A program made the position numbers and the translations under genes. This document shows, piece after piece, positions 61,588 to 64,000 of a stretch of 64,000 bases of DNA (positions are counted from its first letter, which is position 1; the number at the start of each line of letters is the position of its first letter). The notes under the pieces are model-generated. The model was not told the origin of the DNA and made no database searches. It saw nothing but the letters and a program-made list of their open reading frames with translations. Where the stretch lies: assembly GCF_019352895.1 (NCBI RefSeq), contig NZ_JAAAFX010000004.1, forward strand, positions 186,001 to 250,000, in the 5' to 3' direction. Origin of the DNA: Variovorax boronicumulans (GTDB lineage Bacteria; Pseudomonadota; Gammaproteobacteria; Burkholderiales; Burkholderiaceae_C).

Positions 61588-62295
61588 ATGACCATCGACC
61601 TCTCCACCTTCCCCATCACGCAGAAGTGGCCCGCCCAGCACCCCGAGCGCCTGCAGCTCTACTCGCTGCCCACGCCCAACGGCGTGAAGGTCTCGATCCT
61701 GCTGGAGGAACTGGGCCTGCCCTACGAGCCGCACCTGGTGAGCTTCGAGACCAACGACCAGCTGTCGCCGGCCTTCCTCTCGCTGAACCCGAACAACAAG
61801 ATCCCCGCGATCATCGATCCCAACGGGCCCGGCGGCCAGCCGCTGGCCTTGTTCGAGTCCGGTGCGATCCTGTTCTATCTGGCGGAGAAGACCGGCCGCT
61901 TCATGCCGACGGACGCCGCCGGCCGCTACGAAGCGCTGCAGTGGGTGATGTTCCAGGTGGGCGGGATCGGTCCGATGTTCGGCCAGCTCGGCTTCTTCCA
62001 CAAGTTCGCCGGCAAGGCCTACGAGGACAAGCGCCCGCGCGACCGCTACGTGGCCGAATCGAAGCGGCTGCTCGGCGTGCTGGAACAACGCCTGGCCGGC
62101 CGCGACTGGCTCCTGGGCACCGACTACAGCATCGCCGACATCGCTACCTTCCCCTGGGTGCGAAACCTGATCGGCTTCTACGAGGCGCGCGAACTGGTGG
62201 GCTTCGAGGACTTCCCCAACGTGAACCGCGTGCTCGAGGCCTTCGTGGCCCGGCCGGCGGTGGTCAAGGGCCTGGGGATTCCGGCCCGCGGCTGA
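61588..62295 (+). CDS. Glutathione S-transferase, YfcG/YghU-like (Nu class)
   Basis: A 235-residue cytosolic GST. The N-terminal thioredoxin-like domain has LYSLPTPNGVKVSILLEELGLPYE, with the Thr-Pro-Asn of Nu-class enzymes at the active site, and the glutathione-binding KIPAIID and ALFESGAILFYLAE. The helical C-terminal domain includes GPMFGQLGFFHKFAG and DYSIADIATFPWV. Nu-class GSTs act as disulfide-bond reductases on small organic disulfides. A strong terminator follows the stop. It is divergent from the DUF1801 gene. Confidence 0.88.
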   Translation: MTIDLSTFPITQKWPAQHPERLQLYSLPTPNGVKVSILLEELGLPYEPHLVSFETNDQLSPAFLSLNPNNKIPAIIDPNGPGGQPLALFESGAILFYLAEKTGRFMPTDAAGRYEALQWVMFQVGGIGPMFGQLGFFHKFAGKAYEDKRPRDRYVAESKRLLGVLEQRLAGRDWLLGTDYSIADIATFPWVRNLIGFYEARELVGFEDFPNVNRVLEAFVARPAVVKGLGIPARG

Positions 62296-62320
62296 GCGCG
62301 GACGGCCGCTGAAACGACAA

Positions 62321-62349
62321 GGGACGCCATCCGGCGTCCCTTTTTTTTT
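62321..62349 (+). terminator. Rho-independent terminator after the GST gene
   Basis: GGGACGCC (62321-62328) and GGCGTCCC (62333-62340) form a perfect 8-bp stem with an ATCC loop, followed directly by nine T residues (62341-62349). It is the clearest intrinsic terminator in the window and lies 25 bp past the GST stop, between the convergent GST and catalase genes. Confidence 0.95.
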
Positions 62350-62367
62350 ACTCCAGAGACCGGCCGC

Positions 62368-64000
62368 TCAGGCCGGCACTGCGTCCACGCCTGGCCGATC
62401 CCAATGCCGGTGCTTGGCGATCGCCGCGATGAAGGCGGTGGCGATGTCGGTGGCGGCCGTGGTGTCGCCCAGGTTGGTGACCGGCGTCGGCGCCACGACC
62501 ACCCCCACGGGCGCATCCGAATCCGCCGTCACGCCCAGCGTCGACAGCAGCTGCACGCCCTCGCCCACTGCGCAGATCGCCTTGCAGTGCTTGAAGGCCT
62601 CGAGCACGAAGTGCACCGCGTCGCCGTTCTGTGCCATGGCGGTCGCGCCGTCCTTGCCGGCCGGCAGCAGCACCGCATCGAACATGACCGAGGGCATGTT
62701 GGCGAAGGTGGCGTCGACGTCGATCTGGCGCTTCGATGCGCTGGCCACCGTGCCCAGCCGGGGGCCGACCACCTTGCAGACCGCGCCGGCGCTTTCCAGC
62801 GCGTCGCGGATCGGCTTGAGCGATGCGGAGTCCACGCCGTCGGCCACCAGGATCGCGATCTTGCGGGTCTTGATGGAGCCGTCGCCGGTGTCGACCATGC
62901 GCAGCACGGGCGACTCCTCGATGGCCGAGGCGATGCGGTGGTCGCGAAAGCCCGGCCGGCCGGCCGCGGCCTTGGCGTCGGGGGCACCGATGCCCAGCGG
63001 CTCGGCCACGCGCCGCGCCAGCTTCTCGTCGACGTGCGCGAGGTTGTCCACCATGCGCTGGCGGATCGCCGGCACCTCGAGCTTCGACAGCTCGAAGCGG
63101 AAGGCCGCGACGATGTGTTCCTTCTCGGCCGTGCTCTGGCTGTTGAAGAACAGCCGCGCCTGCGTGAAGTGGTCGTCGAACGACGCACTGCGGCGCCGCA
63201 CCTTGGGCGCGTCGATGGCCTCGGGGTACGACTGGAAGCCGCCGCTCTCGCCGTCGACGCGGTACTCCGCGCCCGTGGCCAGCGTGTTGGGCTCGTAGGC
63301 CACCTGGCCGCGCGCGATGGTCTGGCGGTGCATGCCGTCGCGCTGGAAGTTGTGGAAGGGGCACACCGCCTTGTTGATCGGCAGCTCGTGGAAGTTCGCG
63401 CCGCCCAGGCGCGAGATCTGCGTGTCGGTGTACGAGAACAGCCGGCCCTGCAGCAGCGGGTCGTTCGAGAAGTCGATGCCGGGCACCACATGGCCCGGAT
63501 GGAAGGCCACCTGCTCGGTCTCGGCGAAGAAGTTGTCGGGGTTGCGGTCGAGCACCAGCCGGCCGATCTTCTGCACCGGCACCAGCTCTTCGGGGATCAG
63601 CTTGGTCGGATCGAGCAGGTCGAAGCCCAGCGAGTGCTCCTTGTCCTGCGGGATCATCTGCACGCCCAGCTCCCAGACCGGGAAGTCGCCGTTCTCGATC
63701 GCGTCCCAGAGGTCGCGGCGATGGAAGTCGGCGTCCTTGCCTGCAATCTTCTGTGCCTCGTCCCAGGCCAGGCCGTGCACGCCCAGCTTGGGCTTCCAGT
63801 GGAACTTGACGAAGTGCGACTCGCCGCGCGCATTGACGAAGCGGAAGGTGTGGACGCCGAAGCCTTCCATCATCCGGTAGCTGCGCGGAATGGCGCGGTC
63901 GCTCATGGCCCACATCAGCATGTGGGTGGTCTCGGGCATCAGCGAGGCGAAGTCCCAGAAGGTGTCGTGCGCGCTCGCGGCCTGCGGCATCGCATGGTGC
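62368..64000 (-). CDS. katE: Large-subunit (clade 2, HPII-type) catalase, 5' end cut by window
   Basis: The C-terminal 544 codons of a haem catalase; the N-terminus lies beyond the right edge, and the frame stays open there (HHAMPQAASAHDTFWDF). Catalase-core motifs include GVHTFRFVNARGESHFVKFHWKP and the haem-ligand Tyr in GRLFSYTDTQISRLG. After the core comes a flavodoxin/DJ-1-like domain (from about KTRKIAILVADGVD), the mark of HPII-type large catalases, ending in HRHWDRPGVDAVPA. It converts hydrogen peroxide to water and oxygen and is usually a stationary-phase or stress enzyme. Gene name follows the E. coli counterpart. Confidence 0.92.
   Translation of the reverse strand, partial: HHAMPQAASAHDTFWDFASLMPETTHMLMWAMSDRAIPRSYRMMEGFGVHTFRFVNARGESHFVKFHWKPKLGVHGLAWDEAQKIAGKDADFHRRDLWDAIENGDFPVWELGVQMIPQDKEHSLGFDLLDPTKLIPEELVPVQKIGRLVLDRNPDNFFAETEQVAFHPGHVVPGIDFSNDPLLQGRLFSYTDTQISRLGGANFHELPINKAVCPFHNFQRDGMHRQTIARGQVAYEPNTLATGAEYRVDGESGGFQSYPEAIDAPKVRRRSASFDDHFTQARLFFNSQSTAEKEHIVAAFRFELSKLEVPAIRQRMVDNLAHVDEKLARRVAEPLGIGAPDAKAAAGRPGFRDHRIASAIEESPVLRMVDTGDGSIKTRKIAILVADGVDSASLKPIRDALESAGAVCKVVGPRLGTVASASKRQIDVDATFANMPSVMFDAVLLPAGKDGATAMAQNGDAVHFVLEAFKHCKAICAVGEGVQLLSTLGVTADSDAPVGVVVAPTPVTNLGDTTAATDIATAFIAAIAKHRHWDRPGVDAVPA

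Overview
The window is GC-rich, densely packed DNA. The organism is most likely a beta-proteobacterium of the Comamonadaceae, with Variovorax or a close relative as the best guess. The basis is the gene mix: several Bug-type (tripartite tricarboxylate) binding proteins, DUF3649/PepSY/DUF3325 iron genes, IclR and RpiR regulators beside catabolic operons, a PXPV-repeat protein, and an intergenic repeat of the kind familiar from this family. No rRNA, tRNA, CRISPR array, phage or insertion sequence was seen. Core genes are mutS, uppP, glnS and a large catalase cut by the right edge; most of the rest is transport, catabolism, efflux and regulation.

Layout. 1-3179 (minus): two flavin monooxygenases, an acetyltransferase and the start of an amino-acid ABC permease, a set that matches the S-alkylcysteine sulfur-salvage genes of Bacillus. 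3307-6776: an outer-membrane barrel protein, divergent from a PepSY iron-reductase-like operon. 6773-9716: an aspartoacylase-like hydrolase and a Bug protein, divergent from an RpiR regulator. 9953-15028: mutS, an Anbu proteasome-type protease, an alpha/beta hydrolase and an acetyltransferase. 15018-20770: an autotransporter divergent from a response regulator and sensor kinase. 20781-25048: a self-sufficient cytochrome P450 and a Bug protein, divergent from an IclR regulator.

25061-34371: a seven-gene operon (dipeptide-type ABC transporter, AzlCD exporter, amidase) divergent from a MocR regulator. 34379-35203: uppP. 35284-39254: racemase, orphan amino-acid binding protein and class III aminotransferase, divergent from an RpiR regulator with a striking operator array. 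39251-42272: an IclR regulator, two short-chain dehydrogenases and a dihydroxyacetophenone-dioxygenase-like cupin. 42346-51853: an RND efflux operon (adaptor, two permeases, outer-membrane factor) interrupted by a 415-bp repeat-rich spacer. 52157-56497: a six-gene membrane-protein operon ending in a LytS/LytTR two-component system. 56583-62295: PXPV protein, glnS, a MNT/HEPN toxin-antitoxin remnant, azoreductase, acetyltransferase, DUF1801 and GST. 62368-64000: catalase.

The recurring design is a catabolic operon with its own binding protein and a divergent dedicated regulator, and four of these intergenic regions hold repeated or palindromic operator-like sites. I found no clear-cut unknown defence or mobile system. 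The best leads are the import-hydrolyse-export operon, the membrane/LytTR operon, the nonsense-interrupted HEPN toxin, and the folded repeat elements inside the efflux operon. All function calls come from reading motifs by eye; no database search was run.
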